In this document: positions 46,035 through 55,117 of the stretch, piece after piece
How positions within the stretch are numbered: position 1 is the stretch's first letter
How the letters are laid out: every line of letters starts with the position of its first letter
Assembly (NCBI RefSeq): GCF_040147005.1
Contig: NZ_JAMSHO010000001.1
Coordinates: forward strand, 1,054,001-1,118,000
Length of the DNA stretch: 64,000 nt
Direction: 5' to 3'
From: Halomonas sp. H10-9-1
Lineage (GTDB): Bacteria > Pseudomonadota > Gammaproteobacteria > Pseudomonadales > Halomonadaceae
The notes under the pieces: model-generated
The model's database searches: none
What the model saw: the letters and a program-made list of their open reading frames with translations, nothing else
What the model was told of the DNA's origin: nothing
Program-made: the position numbers and the translations under genes

Positions 46035-47845
46035 TGTCTCCGATTCCATCGTCCACTGCATCGCCGGCCGCAGCCGGCGATGCCGCGTCTGGCTCCCTGC
46101 ATCCGGCCTGGGTGACGCTCGGTGCGCTCAGCGTCGTCTTCCACCTGGGATTGATCTTCTATGGACTGGCACCGGCGCTGGTCAGTCGCCCCGTGCACAT
46201 GGCGCTGGCGCTGCCCTGGATCCTGATCTTCATGGCGCGCACCTCCTTCGAGCGCTGGAGCGGTTGGGTGCTGACCCTGCTGGGCGTGGCCGGCTGTGCC
46301 TACATCGCCCTCGGCCACCAGGCCCTGATGCAGCAGTACGGGTTTATCGACAGTCCGCTGCAGATGGCCATCGGCGGTTTCCTGGTGTTGCTGGCCCTGG
46401 AAACGGCGCGCCGCGCCATCGGTTGGCCGCTGCCGTTGGTCGCCCTGGTGGCGCTGCTCTACGGCCTGTTCGGTGACCGAGTGCCCGGCCAGTTCGGCCA
46501 CCCCGGCATCCCGCTGCCAAGCTTCATGGGCACCCTGACGATCTCGGAGGGTGGGCTGTGGGGCTCCTTGACCGGCGTCAGCGTGGGCGTGGTGGCGATC
46601 TTCGTGATCTTCGGTGCCGTGCTCAACGCGGGGGAGGCGGGCCGTGGCTTCATGAACCTGGCGAGTGCCATGGCGGGGCGCCTGACGGGCGGTGCTGCCA
46701 AGGTGTCGGTGATCTCCTCGGCGCTGATGGGCTCCATTTCCGGTTCCGCCTCCGCCAATGTCGCCTCCACCGGGGCGATCACCATTCCCTCCATGGTTCG
46801 CCTGGGATATCCGCGCTCCCTGGCGGGCGGTGTGGAGGCGGTCGCCTCCTCCGGCGGGCAGATCATGCCGCCGCTGATGGGGGCCGGGGCCTTCGTCATG
46901 GTGGAGCTGACCGGCACGCCCTACACGCAGATCATGGCGGCGGCGATGCTGCCGGCGATTCTCTACTTCGCCACCGTCTGGGTCGGCATCAACGCCTACG
47001 CTACCCGTCACGACCTCAAGCCGCTGGATGACGCCGACAGGCCCTCCCGGCGCGAGGTGCTGATCACCTCGCTGTTCTTCGCGGTGCCCTTCGTGATCCT
47101 GCTGGAGCGCATCTTCCTGGGCGGCTACACCCCTCAGTACGCCGCCAGCCTGGCGATCTTCGCGGGCCTTTTGCTGCTCTTCTTCGATGTGACACTGAGC
47201 TTCTCGTTGCGCGGCTTCGCCTCGCGGCTGGCCGAGGCGCTGGTCACCGCGGGGCGTCAGGTGGCGGTGATCGGCGCCATCATCATCTGCGCCTCCCTGG
47301 TGATCGGCGTGCTGGCGATGACCGGGCTCGGGGTCAAGATCACCTCGGGCATCCTCTCGCTCTCCGGCGAGATGCTGTGGCCGGCGCTGCTGCTGACCGC
47401 CCTGGCCTGCCTGGTGCTGGGCATGGAGGTGCCCACCACCGCGGCCTATGTGATCTGCGTCTCGGTGGCGGGACCGGCGTTGACCTCCCTGGGCCTGGAG
47501 CCGCTGCTGGCCCACCTCTTCGTGTTCTGGTTCGCCCTGCTCTCCACCATCACCCCCCCGGTCTGCGGTGGCGTCTTCATCGCCGCCGGGATGGTGGGGG
47601 AGAGCTGGTTGAAGGTGGCCTTCAAGGCAATGGCCCTGGGCATCGGGCTCTACCTGATCCCGCTGGCGATGGTGGCCAACCCCGATGTGATCCGGCTGGC
47701 CATCTCGCCCGCCACGGCGCTGTTCGACATGCTCAAGATCGGCGCCGGGCTGGCGGCCATCTCCTTCGGGGTAATCGCCCGGCGCGCGCTCTGGCTGCGG
47801 CTGCTGCTGGTGGTCGTCGGCGCGGTGGTCGTCTTTGTGATCTAG
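46034..47845 (+). CDS. TRAP transporter fused permease (DctQM type)
   Basis: The 603-residue membrane protein combines a four-segment DctQ-like part (about residues 20-155) with a DctM-like large permease containing FGAVLNAGEAGRGFMNLASAMAGR and SGSASANVASTGAITIPSM. Fused permeases are the normal partner of TAXI binding proteins. It is coupled to the binding-protein gene by overlap and followed by the PDT-like gene after 8 bp. Confidence 0.92.
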   Translation: MSPIPSSTASPAAAGDAASGSLHPAWVTLGALSVVFHLGLIFYGLAPALVSRPVHMALALPWILIFMARTSFERWSGWVLTLLGVAGCAYIALGHQALMQQYGFIDSPLQMAIGGFLVLLALETARRAIGWPLPLVALVALLYGLFGDRVPGQFGHPGIPLPSFMGTLTISEGGLWGSLTGVSVGVVAIFVIFGAVLNAGEAGRGFMNLASAMAGRLTGGAAKVSVISSALMGSISGSASANVASTGAITIPSMVRLGYPRSLAGGVEAVASSGGQIMPPLMGAGAFVMVELTGTPYTQIMAAAMLPAILYFATVWVGINAYATRHDLKPLDDADRPSRREVLITSLFFAVPFVILLERIFLGGYTPQYAASLAIFAGLLLLFFDVTLSFSLRGFASRLAEALVTAGRQVAVIGAIIICASLVIGVLAMTGLGVKITSGILSLSGEMLWPALLLTALACLVLGMEVPTTAAYVICVSVAGPALTSLGLEPLLAHLFVFWFALLSTITPPVCGGVFIAAGMVGESWLKVAFKAMALGIGLYLIPLAMVANPDVIRLAISPATALFDMLKIGAGLAAISFGVIARRALWLRLLLVVVGAVVVFVI

Positions 47846-47853
47846 GAGGCTGT

Positions 47854-48402
47854 ATGCGTATCGCGACGCTGGGACCCGAGGGCAGCAACCATGCGCTGAT
47901 CGCAAAGCGCTACCTGACACAACGCGCTGGTGCCGAAGGTGAGGTCTGCCTTTACGCCACCTTCCCCGAGGCCTTCGAGGGGCTGCTCGCGGGCCGGGTC
48001 GACCGGGTGTTGCAGTGCACGGCCCACTTCAGCCACGCCGACTGCGTGGGACGCACTATGCACCGTGCCTTCCCGGTGGATGCCTTCGTCGCCGGGAGCC
48101 GACCGCTGGCGCTGCTGGCTCGGACCGAGGTGGAAAGTCCGTCGCGGGTGGGCCTGCAGCCGGCGACCCGCTACTACACGGGCCTCGCCGCCTTCGCCGA
48201 GCAGCACGACTACCCGTCCATCGTGGCCGTGGAGGAGGCCTTGCTGGCGGGAGAGGTGGAGGCCGGCATCTGCGCGCGGGAGGCACTGGAGCGCCACCCC
48301 GGGAGCCTTCGCCTGATGGAGGACCTGGGGCCGGCGCTGGATGTCTGGGTGCTGTATAGCATCCGGCCACTGCCAGGTGGCCATCCACTGCTGCTGGGCT
48401 GA
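47854..48402 (+). CDS. Prephenate-dehydratase-like domain protein
   Basis: The 182-residue protein opens MRIATLGPEGSNHALIAKRY, like the prephenate dehydratase fold (GPEGT...), but the catalytic TRF block and the ACT domain are not seen; LQPATRYYTGLAAF occupies the corresponding area. It may be a non-catalytic or differently specific relative such as those acting in prephenate decarboxylation, or simply a type II binding-protein fold. It starts 8 bp after the TRAP permease with AGGAGG upstream, so it belongs to the TRAP operon. Confidence 0.6.
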   Translation: MRIATLGPEGSNHALIAKRYLTQRAGAEGEVCLYATFPEAFEGLLAGRVDRVLQCTAHFSHADCVGRTMHRAFPVDAFVAGSRPLALLARTEVESPSRVGLQPATRYYTGLAAFAEQHDYPSIVAVEEALLAGEVEAGICAREALERHPGSLRLMEDLGPALDVWVLYSIRPLPGGHPLLLG

Positions 48403-48498
48403 GCCACTGGCCTGACGGCCGGGCGCGTGCCAGAATCGTGGGCTGACCTGGACACCGAGCCGCCGGCAGAGGCGGCCGCCCGCATAAAAGAGGACACC

Positions 48499-50343
48499 AT
48501 GCCCGAGTATCGTTCCCGCACCACCACCGCCGGTCGCAACATGGCCGGCGCTCGCGCCCTGTGGCGCGCCACCGGCATGAAGGATGACGACTTCCACAAG
48601 CCGATCATCGCCGTGGCCAACTCCTTCACCCAGTTCGTGCCGGGGCACGTGCACTTGAAGGACATGGGGCAGCTGGTGGCCCGCGAGATCGAGAAGGCCG
48701 GCGGGGTGGCCAAGGAGTTCAACACCATCGCCGTGGACGACGGCATCGCCATGGGCCACGACGGCATGCTCTACTCGCTGCCGAGCCGCGACCTGATCGC
48801 CGACAGCGTCGAGTACATGGTCAACGCCCATTGCGCCGACGCCCTGGTGTGCATCTCCAACTGCGACAAGATCACCCCCGGGATGCTCAACGCCGCCATG
48901 CGCCTGAACATCCCGGTGATCTTCGTCTCCGGCGGCCCCATGGAGGCGGGCAAGACCAAGCTGCTCGACCACAACATCGACCTGATCGATGCCATGATCT
49001 ACGCCGCCGACGACCAGTACAGCGACGAGCAGATCGAGGAGATCGAGCGCAGCGCCTGCCCCACCTGCGGCAGCTGCTCGGGCATGTTCACCGCCAACTC
49101 CATGAACTGCCTGATGGAGGCGCTGGGCCTGGCGCTGCCGGGCAACGGCACGGTGCTTGCCACCCACGCCGACCGCCGCCGGCTGTTCGAGGAGGCCGGC
49201 CATCGCATCGTCGAGCTGGCCAAGCGCTACTACGAGGGGGACGAGGCGCACCTGCTGCCCCGCGCCATCGGCTCCAAGGCGGCGTTCCGGAACGCCATGA
49301 CCCTGGACATCGCCATGGGCGGCTCCACCAACACCATCCTGCACCTGCTGGCCGCCGCCCAGGAGGGCGGGGTGGACTTCACCATGGCCGACATCGACCG
49401 CCTGTCGCGCGAGGTGCCGCAGCTCTGCAAGCTGGCGCCCAACACCCAGCAGTACCATATCGAGGACTGCCACCGCGCCGGCGGCATCATGGCGATCCTC
49501 GGCGACCTGGACCGTGCCGGTGTTCTCGATACCCGCGTGCCCACCGTCTACGGCGACACCCTAAAGGCGGCGCTGGAGGAGTGGGACATCATGCGCAACC
49601 CCAGCCCCGAGGTGGTGGAGTTCTACAAGGCCGGCCCCGGCGGCATCCCCACCCAGACCGCCTTCTCCCAGGCCGCGCGCTGGCCGAGCCTCGATGGCGA
49701 CCGTGCCAACGGCTGCATCCGTGACCTCGAGCACGCTTTCTCCCGGGAGGGCGGCCTGGCCGTGCTGTTCGGCAACATCGCCGAGGATGGCTGCGTGGTG
49801 AAGACCGCCGGCGTCGACGAGTCGATCCTGGTCTTCGAGGGCCCGGCCCACGTGGTGGAGTCCCAGGACCAGGCGGTGGAGCATATCCTCGGCGGCCAGG
49901 TGAAGGAGGGCGATGTGGTCGTCATCCGCTACGAGGGGCCCAAGGGCGGCCCCGGCATGCAGGAGATGCTCTACCCGACCTCGTATCTCAAGTCCAAGGG
50001 GCTGGGCAAGGCGTGCGCGCTGCTCACCGACGGCCGCTTCTCCGGCGGCACCTCGGGGCTCTCCATCGGCCACGTCTCCCCGGAGGCCGCCGCCGGCGGT
50101 GCCATCGGCCTGGTGGAGCAGGGCGACATCATCGAGATCGACATCCCCAACCGCGCCATCAACGTCAGGCTCTCCGCCGAGGAGCTGGCCGAGCGCCGCG
50201 CGGCGGAGGAGGCCAAGGGCGCCGATGCCTGGAAGCCCAGCATCCAGCGTGACCGCAGGGTCTCCGCGGCGCTCAAGGCCTATGCGCTGCTCGCCACCTC
50301 CGCCGACAAGGGCGCGGTGCGCGACCTCACCAAGCTCGACTGA
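48499..50343 (+). CDS. ilvD: Dihydroxy-acid dehydratase
   Basis: IlvD dehydrates dihydroxyacids in valine, leucine and isoleucine synthesis. The 614-residue protein has the Fe-S cysteine motifs [12 protein letters not shown] and [19 protein letters not shown] and the C-terminal [20 protein letters not shown] 48499 ([20 protein letters not shown]) is the family start. A hairpin at 50366-50401 follows. Confidence 0.97.
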   Translation: MPEYRSRTTTAGRNMAGARALWRATGMKDDDFHKPIIAVANSFTQFVPGHVHLKDMGQLVAREIEKAGGVAKEFNTIAVDDGIAMGHDGMLYSLPSRDLIADSVEYMVNAHCADALVCISNCDKITPGMLNAAMRLNIPVIFVSGGPMEAGKTKLLDHNIDLIDAMIYAADDQYSDEQIEEIERSACPTCGSCSGMFTANSMNCLMEALGLALPGNGTVLATHADRRRLFEEAGHRIVELAKRYYEGDEAHLLPRAIGSKAAFRNAMTLDIAMGGSTNTILHLLAAAQEGGVDFTMADIDRLSREVPQLCKLAPNTQQYHIEDCHRAGGIMAILGDLDRAGVLDTRVPTVYGDTLKAALEEWDIMRNPSPEVVEFYKAGPGGIPTQTAFSQAARWPSLDGDRANGCIRDLEHAFSREGGLAVLFGNIAEDGCVVKTAGVDESILVFEGPAHVVESQDQAVEHILGGQVKEGDVVVIRYEGPKGGPGMQEMLYPTSYLKSKGLGKACALLTDGRFSGGTSGLSIGHVSPEAAAGGAIGLVEQGDIIEIDIPNRAINVRLSAEELAERRAAEEAKGADAWKPSIQRDRRVSAALKAYALLATSADKGAVRDLTKLD

Positions 50344-50365
50344 TACACCTTCGACTGATACATCC

Positions 50366-50401
50366 CCGACGCCCCGGCCCCGGCCCCGGCCGGGGCGTCG
50401 G
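50366..50401 (+). terminator. 14-bp-stem hairpin between convergent ilvD and nudE
   Basis: CCGACGCCCCGGCC pairs exactly with GGCCGGGGCGTCGG around an 8-nt CCGG-rich loop, 22 bp after the ilvD stop. It lies between convergent genes and could act on both strands. Confidence 0.65.
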
Positions 50402-50465
50402 CGATTCACTCAGGGCATGGAACTCGCCGCCCAGCGGCTGCTGCGCCGCTGGGCCTTGCGCTGAG

Positions 50466-51050
50466 CTACCAGCGCAGTGCCGTTTCCGCCCCGCGCTCGA
50501 GCAGCTTGTCCCGCGCGATGTACAGCGCGGCGATGGCCCGCGCCTCGTGGAAGTCCTCCCGGGCGAGCAGGGCGGGCAGCTCGAAGAGCGCATGGGTCTC
50601 GACGATCAGCGGCTCGGGCTCGTCGCCGGGCAGGCGCCTGGGGTAGAGGTCGGTGGCCAGCAGCACCTGCATGCGGTGGCGCATGTAGTTGGGCGCCAGC
50701 GACAGCTCGACCAGCGGCTCGATGCTGTGGGCGCCGAAGCCGCACTCCTCCATCAGCTCGCGGTTGGCCGCGGTGATGATGTCCTCGCCGGGGTCCACCA
50801 GCCCCTTGGGCAGGGTCAGCACGTAGTCCTCGAAGCCCGCGGCGTATTCGCGGATCAGCAGCACGTGCTCGGGGTCGGGCATGGCCACGATCATCACCGC
50901 GCCGCTGTCGCTGCCGGTGAGGCGCTCGAAGGTGCGCTCCTCGCCATTGGAGAAGCGCAGGTCCAATGACTCCACGTGGAACAGATGGCTTTTGGCGACC
51001 GAGCGGCGTTCGAGGATGGCGGGCTTCTGCGGCCAGCTGGGCGAGGTCAT
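50466..51050 (-). CDS. nudE: ADP-compounds hydrolase NudE (Nudix)
   Basis: The 194-residue protein has the Nudix box GLVDPGEDIITAANRELMEECG. NudE hydrolyses ADP-ribose, NADH and Ap3A-type compounds. MQVLLATDLYPRRLPGDEPE and the nudE-yrfG divergent pairing match NudE rather than NudF. It is divergent from yrfG with 73 bp between. Confidence 0.9.
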   Translation of the reverse strand: MTSPSWPQKPAILERRSVAKSHLFHVESLDLRFSNGEERTFERLTGSDSGAVMIVAMPDPEHVLLIREYAAGFEDYVLTLPKGLVDPGEDIITAANRELMEECGFGAHSIEPLVELSLAPNYMRHRMQVLLATDLYPRRLPGDEPEPLIVETHALFELPALLAREDFHEARAIAALYIARDKLLERGAETALRW

Positions 51051-51123
51051 GGCGGCTCCGTTTCAGGGGGGAGGGGTCGCCTGTTACCATATCACCTCCC
51101 GCAAGCCACGACCCGGAATCCCC

Positions 51124-51837
51124 ATGATCGACTGGCGCGCCATCGACACGGTCCTGCTGGACATGGACGGCACCCTGCTGGACCTGCATTTCGACAGCCA
51201 TTTCTGGCTCGAGCACCTTCCGCGCCGCTACGTGGAGCTCCATCAGCTCGACGAGGCCACCCAGGAGGTGGTGCGCTCGAAGGTGCTCCACGAGCAGGGC
51301 ACCCTCAACTGGTACAGCCTCGACTACTGGAGCCACGAGCTCGACGTCGACGTGGTCGCCCTCAAGCGCGAGGTCCAGCACTTGATCGGCCTGCGCGGCG
51401 ACGCCCTGGACTTCCTCAAGTGGCTCAAGCAGGCCCACCCGCGGGTGGTGCTGGCCACCAACGCCGACCGCGGCAGCCTCGGGCTCAAGCTGCCGCTCAC
51501 CGGTCTGGAGCAGTACCTGGATGCCATCGTCTCCTCCGCCGACCTCGGCGTGCCCAAGGAGGAGCAGGCGTTCTGGTGCGCGCTGCAGGAGGTGGAGCCC
51601 TTCGACCCGGCCCGCACCCTGTTCATCGACGACAACCCCAGGGTGCTGGAGAGTGCCCGGACGTTCGGCATCCGCCATCTGCTGGGCATCAAGCAGCCCG
51701 ACAGTCGGCGCCCCGAGCGTGAACTGGAGGAGTTCGTCGCCCTGGATACCTTCTCCGCCATCCTGCCCGGCAGCCAGCCAGCGCTGGCCCCGGGGGCAGA
51801 GGCGGAGGCGAATGGAGGAAAGAACGCCGATGGATAG
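51124..51837 (+). CDS. yrfG: HAD-family GMP/IMP nucleotidase YrfG
   Basis: The 237-residue protein has HAD motifs VLLDMDGTLLDL (nucleophile Asp), VVLATNA and TLFIDDNP. YrfG dephosphorylates GMP and IMP. FDSHFWLEHLPRRYVELH is typical of the family. Its last 8 bp overlap hslR, and the nudE-yrfG-hslR order is conserved in gammaproteobacteria. Confidence 0.92.
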   Translation: MIDWRAIDTVLLDMDGTLLDLHFDSHFWLEHLPRRYVELHQLDEATQEVVRSKVLHEQGTLNWYSLDYWSHELDVDVVALKREVQHLIGLRGDALDFLKWLKQAHPRVVLATNADRGSLGLKLPLTGLEQYLDAIVSSADLGVPKEEQAFWCALQEVEPFDPARTLFIDDNPRVLESARTFGIRHLLGIKQPDSRRPERELEEFVALDTFSAILPGSQPALAPGAEAEANGGKNADG

Positions 51838-52216
51838 CGTACGGCTCGACAAGTGGTTGTGGGCAGCGCGCTTCTTCAAGACCCGCGGCCTGGCCAAGAA
51901 GGCCATCGAGGGGGGCAAGGTGCACTACAACGGCGCCCGGGCCAAGACCAGCAAGACCGTGGAGGTGGCAGCCATCATTCGCGTGCCCCAGGGCTGGGAT
52001 ATCCTCGAGGTGGAGGTCGTTGCGCTCTCCGACCAGCGGCGTGGCGCCCCGGAGGCGCGCGCCCTCTACCGCGAGACCGAGGAGAGCGTGGCCCGTCGCG
52101 AGCGCGAAGCCGAGGCGCGCCGGCTCACCAACCAGGCCATGCAGCACCCGCTCAAGCGACCCGACAAGAAGCAGCGCCGCGACATCCAGCGCTTTCAGCG
52201 CAACCAGGGGGAGTAG
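51830..52216 (+). CDS. hslR: Ribosome-associated heat-shock protein Hsp15
   Basis: The 128-residue protein has an S4 RNA-binding domain (RLDKWLWAARFFKTRGLAKKAIEGGKVHYNG) and a basic C-terminal tail (HPLKRPDKKQRRDIQRFQR). Hsp15 rescues stalled 50S subunits carrying nascent chains. ATG 51830 has GGAGGAA nine bases upstream; ATG 51812 is a weaker choice. It overlaps yrfG. Confidence 0.93.
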   Translation: MDSVRLDKWLWAARFFKTRGLAKKAIEGGKVHYNGARAKTSKTVEVAAIIRVPQGWDILEVEVVALSDQRRGAPEARALYRETEESVARREREAEARRLTNQAMQHPLKRPDKKQRRDIQRFQRNQGE

Positions 52217-52243
52217 GCGCGCGGCTCCTGCGTGATTGGCGCC

Positions 52244-52370
52244 TTGTAGGAGGGAGGCTCTGCCTCGCGACTGGCGCCGCCAGGCGCCCCGGCCGCTTTG
52301 CCGATCTTGCGGGCGTCATCTGGGGAGGCCTTCGGCCTCCAGTCGCGATGCGTAGCATCCCTCCTACCAA
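52244..52370. repeat. REPIN-like pair of inverted REP sequences
   Basis: TTGTAGGAGGGAGGCTCTGCCTCGCG at the left (given in part) and the inverted partner ending GCATCCCTCCTACCAA at the right frame a ~60-bp spacer. Each half has its own small hairpin (GAGGC/GCCTC and GATGC/GCATC). The pattern is that of REP sequences of the Pseudomonas type (TGTAGGAGCGAGC...). It fills the gap between convergent hslR and yaiI. Confidence 0.75.
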
Positions 52371-52394
52371 CCCCATGCAGGGCAAGCAGTTTGA

Positions 52395-52844
52395 CTACCG
52401 CTGCTTCGCCAGCCAGCGATCCAGGGCGTTGGCGAATTCGCGGCGATCGCCGTCGGAGTAGCCCTTGGGGCCGCCGGTATGCTCGCCGCTGGCGCGCAGG
52501 GTTTCCATAAAGTCCCTCATCTGCACCCGCGCGCGTATGTTATCGGCGTCGAGTGTTTCGCCACGGGTGGTCATTACCTTCGCCTGCCGCTCGATGGCGG
52601 CCATGGCCAGTGGCAGGTCCGAGGTGATCAGCAGGTCGCCCGGCTGGATACGCTCGACGATCTTGTCGTCGGCGGCATCGAAGCCCTGGCTTACCGCCAG
52701 CGACTTCACCCACGCCGAGCGCGGCAGCGGTACCGTATGGTTGGCCACGAACCAGGCCAGCGTGCGGGTGCGTTCGGCAGCACGCACGATGATCTCGCGG
52801 GCCACCTTGGGGCAGGCGTCGGCATCGACCCACAGGCAGGGCAT
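52395..52844 (-). CDS. yaiI: UPF0178 (YaiI/YqxD) family protein
   Basis: The 149-residue protein begins MPCLWVDADACPKVAREII and contains VPLPRSAWVKSLAVSQGFDAADDKIVERIQPGDLLITSDLPLA, the conserved DUF188 core related to PIN-like nuclease folds. Function is unproven. Conserved acidic residues (DADACP, DAADD, TSD) are in place. Confidence 0.93.
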   Translation of the reverse strand: MPCLWVDADACPKVAREIIVRAAERTRTLAWFVANHTVPLPRSAWVKSLAVSQGFDAADDKIVERIQPGDLLITSDLPLAMAAIERQAKVMTTRGETLDADNIRARVQMRDFMETLRASGEHTGGPKGYSDGDRREFANALDRWLAKQR

Positions 52845-53300
52845 GGCATCTCCTCGATCAACAGCATTCGATCAACATTAGTAACAGGACAGCCGAAAAG
52901 GCTGGCCAGGGCAGGTCGACGATGGTAGCATGCGCGCTCCTCGCATGTGTTGACCCCACCATCATGTACGACGCCATCGCCGCCGGTCACCGACTGAGCA
53001 CAGGATGGGCGCCGCAACGCCAGGCCCAGCGCCATCGCTGATGGCCGCAAGCGTTCGAATTGTGTAGATGGAGCGCCACCGAAATCCCGCCACTCTGGCG
53101 AGATCGGCGCAAACGGTCGCCACAGGGTTCCTGCCCGCCATCCCCGATGGCCCGGAACCGATGCCAGGTGCGACCGGCGTCCCCGACCCCGATGTCACGT
53201 GCTGCCCCTCCTCGAGGGCCTGCGCGCCTGACCGTGCTGCTGCGCGTCAGGGACGCCAATGAATTTACGCCGGTGATCCCGGCCTACCAAGGTGTGATTG
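52845..53300 (+). other. 456-bp gap: promoter region and long leader of deaD
   Basis: No gene is supported here; the small frames are not protein-like. TCGATCAACA occurs twice (52854-52863 and 52868-52877) near the yaiI start. The rest most likely holds the deaD promoter and a long 5-prime untranslated region, as in E. coli, where deaD has a long leader. No classical riboswitch was recognised. Confidence 0.5.
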
Positions 53301-55004
53301 ATGACCTCTTCTTCTGTCGCTTCGCCGCGCTTCGGCGATCTCGCTCTGCTGCCTGCCGTTCTCTCTGCCGTCGAGTCTCTGGGCTACCAGGCCCCCTCGC
53401 CGATCCAGGTCGAGACCATTCCGGCACTGCTGGAAGGGCGCGACATGCTGGGCCAGGCCCAGACCGGCACCGGCAAGACCGCCGCCTTTGCCCTGCCGCT
53501 GCTGTCGCGTCTCGAGCTGACGCGTCGCGAGCCCCAGGTGCTGGTGATGGCGCCGACCCGTGAGCTGGCGCAGCAGGTCGCCGTCTCCTTCAGCCGCTAT
53601 GGCCAGAACCTCCAGGGCCTGGAAGTGGCCACCCTGTGTGGCGGCCAGGAGTACCGTGAGCAGCTGGGCGCGCTGAAGCGTGGTGCCCAGGTCGTGGTGG
53701 GTACCCCCGGCCGGATCATCGACCACCTGGATCGCGGCAGCCTCAAGCTCGACGGCCTCAGCGCCCTGGTGCTGGACGAAGCCGACGAGATGCTGCGCAT
53801 GGGCTTCATCGACGACGTCAAGCGCGTGGTCGCCGACACCCCCAAGAACGCCCAGCGGGTGTTCTTCTCCGCGACTCTGCCGGCCGAGATCGAGCGCATC
53901 GTCAATCGTTACCTGGTGGACCCGGTGAAGGTGAGCATCGAGTCACGCACCACCACCGGCGAGAACATCGAACAGCGCCTGGTGCGCGTCGACGGTGGCG
54001 CCAAGCTGGAGGCGCTGGCCCGCATCCTCGAGGTGGAGCCGGTAGACGGCGCCATCGTCTTCGTGCGGACCCGTGCGGCCTGCACCACCCTGATGGAGCA
54101 GCTCTCCGCCCGCGGCCTCAACGTGGCCAGCCTCTCCGGTGACCTGGACCAGAGCCTGCGCGAGCGCACCATCCAGCGCCTCAAGCGTGGCAAGGTCGAC
54201 GTGCTGATCGCCACCGACGTGGCCGCCCGTGGCCTCGACGTGCCGCGTATCACCCACGTCTTCAACTACGACCTGCCCCAGGATTCCGAGGCCTACACCC
54301 ACCGCATCGGCCGTACCGGGCGTGCCGGGCGTACCGGTATCTCGATCACCTTCGTGGGCTTCCGCGAGGGCCGCAAGGTGGGCTGGATCGAGCAGGCCAC
54401 CGGCCAGAAGATGAGCGAGATGGAGGTGCCCGACGAGGCAGCCATCCGCGCCCATCGCGACGAAGCCTTCCACCAGAAGGTGATCGCCGCCCTGACCGCC
54501 GGTGCCGAAGAGCAGCAGGCCCTGGTCGAGCGCCTGATCGGCGAAGGCTACGACCCCGTCGAGCTGGCCTGCGCCTTCGCCCGCCTGGCGCGTGCCGACG
54601 AGGCGCCCATCGGTCGCCTGCAGGCGCCGCGCAAGGAGCGCAGCGATCGCACCCCGCGTGACGGCCGGCCGGCACGTCGCGAGCGTGGCCCCAGCGAGGG
54701 CATGACCCGTTATCGCGTCTCCGTGGGTCACAAGGACGGCGTCAAGCCGGGCCAACTGGTCGGCGCTCTGGCCAACGAAGGCGGCATCGAGGGGGCCCGT
54801 ATCGGGCGCATCGATATCCGCAACGCCTTCTCGGTGGTCGAGCTGCCCAACTCGCTGCCCGCCAGCATCCTGGCCAAGATGGCCCGCGCCCGCGTGGCCG
54901 GCCGTGCGCTGGAGATCAGCGAGGACCGTGGCGCGCCGGAGCGTGCACCGCGTCGTCGCAGCGATGACGGCGAGGCGCCGATTCGCCGCCAGTCGCGCGC
55001 GTAA
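53301..55004 (+). CDS. deaD: DEAD-box RNA helicase DeaD/CsdA
   Basis: The 567-residue protein has the Q motif, Walker A AQTGTGKTAA, DEAD in VLDEADEML, SAT in FFSATLP and HRIGRTGRAG, followed by a DbpA-type RNA-binding domain (about residues 470-545, RYRVSVGHKDGVKPGQLVGAL) and a basic tail. DeaD unwinds structured RNA in ribosome assembly and mRNA decay, especially in the cold. ATG 53301 is chosen over TTG 53298. Confidence 0.95.
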   Translation: MTSSSVASPRFGDLALLPAVLSAVESLGYQAPSPIQVETIPALLEGRDMLGQAQTGTGKTAAFALPLLSRLELTRREPQVLVMAPTRELAQQVAVSFSRYGQNLQGLEVATLCGGQEYREQLGALKRGAQVVVGTPGRIIDHLDRGSLKLDGLSALVLDEADEMLRMGFIDDVKRVVADTPKNAQRVFFSATLPAEIERIVNRYLVDPVKVSIESRTTTGENIEQRLVRVDGGAKLEALARILEVEPVDGAIVFVRTRAACTTLMEQLSARGLNVASLSGDLDQSLRERTIQRLKRGKVDVLIATDVAARGLDVPRITHVFNYDLPQDSEAYTHRIGRTGRAGRTGISITFVGFREGRKVGWIEQATGQKMSEMEVPDEAAIRAHRDEAFHQKVIAALTAGAEEQQALVERLIGEGYDPVELACAFARLARADEAPIGRLQAPRKERSDRTPRDGRPARRERGPSEGMTRYRVSVGHKDGVKPGQLVGALANEGGIEGARIGRIDIRNAFSVVELPNSLPASILAKMARARVAGRALEISEDRGAPERAPRRRSDDGEAPIRRQSRA

Positions 55005-55042
55005 CGCCCCGGGTACCGCCCCTGCGGGCGGCACCCCACCCA

Positions 55043-55075
55043 ACAACAGGTCGGAGCCTTGCTCCGGCCTGTTGT
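55043..55075 (+). terminator. 15-bp-stem hairpin after deaD
   Basis: ACAACAGGTCGGAGC pairs with GCTCCGGCCTGTTGT (one wobble) around CTT, 38 bp after the stop. A smaller CCGCCC/GGGCGG hairpin precedes it. Confidence 0.65.
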
Positions 55076-55117
55076 CGTTGGTAACCACACTATTTCGCCA
55101 GCAAGGAGGACTCCCCG

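Noticed and set aside
45992..47920. 642-codon minus-strand open frame opposite the TRAP permease
   Set aside because: His/Gln/Arg-rich antisense shadow of a clear membrane protein gene.
47854..48402. Functional prephenate dehydratase (pheA)
   Set aside because: The catalytic TRF block and the ACT regulatory domain are not visible, and the gene belongs to a TRAP operon.
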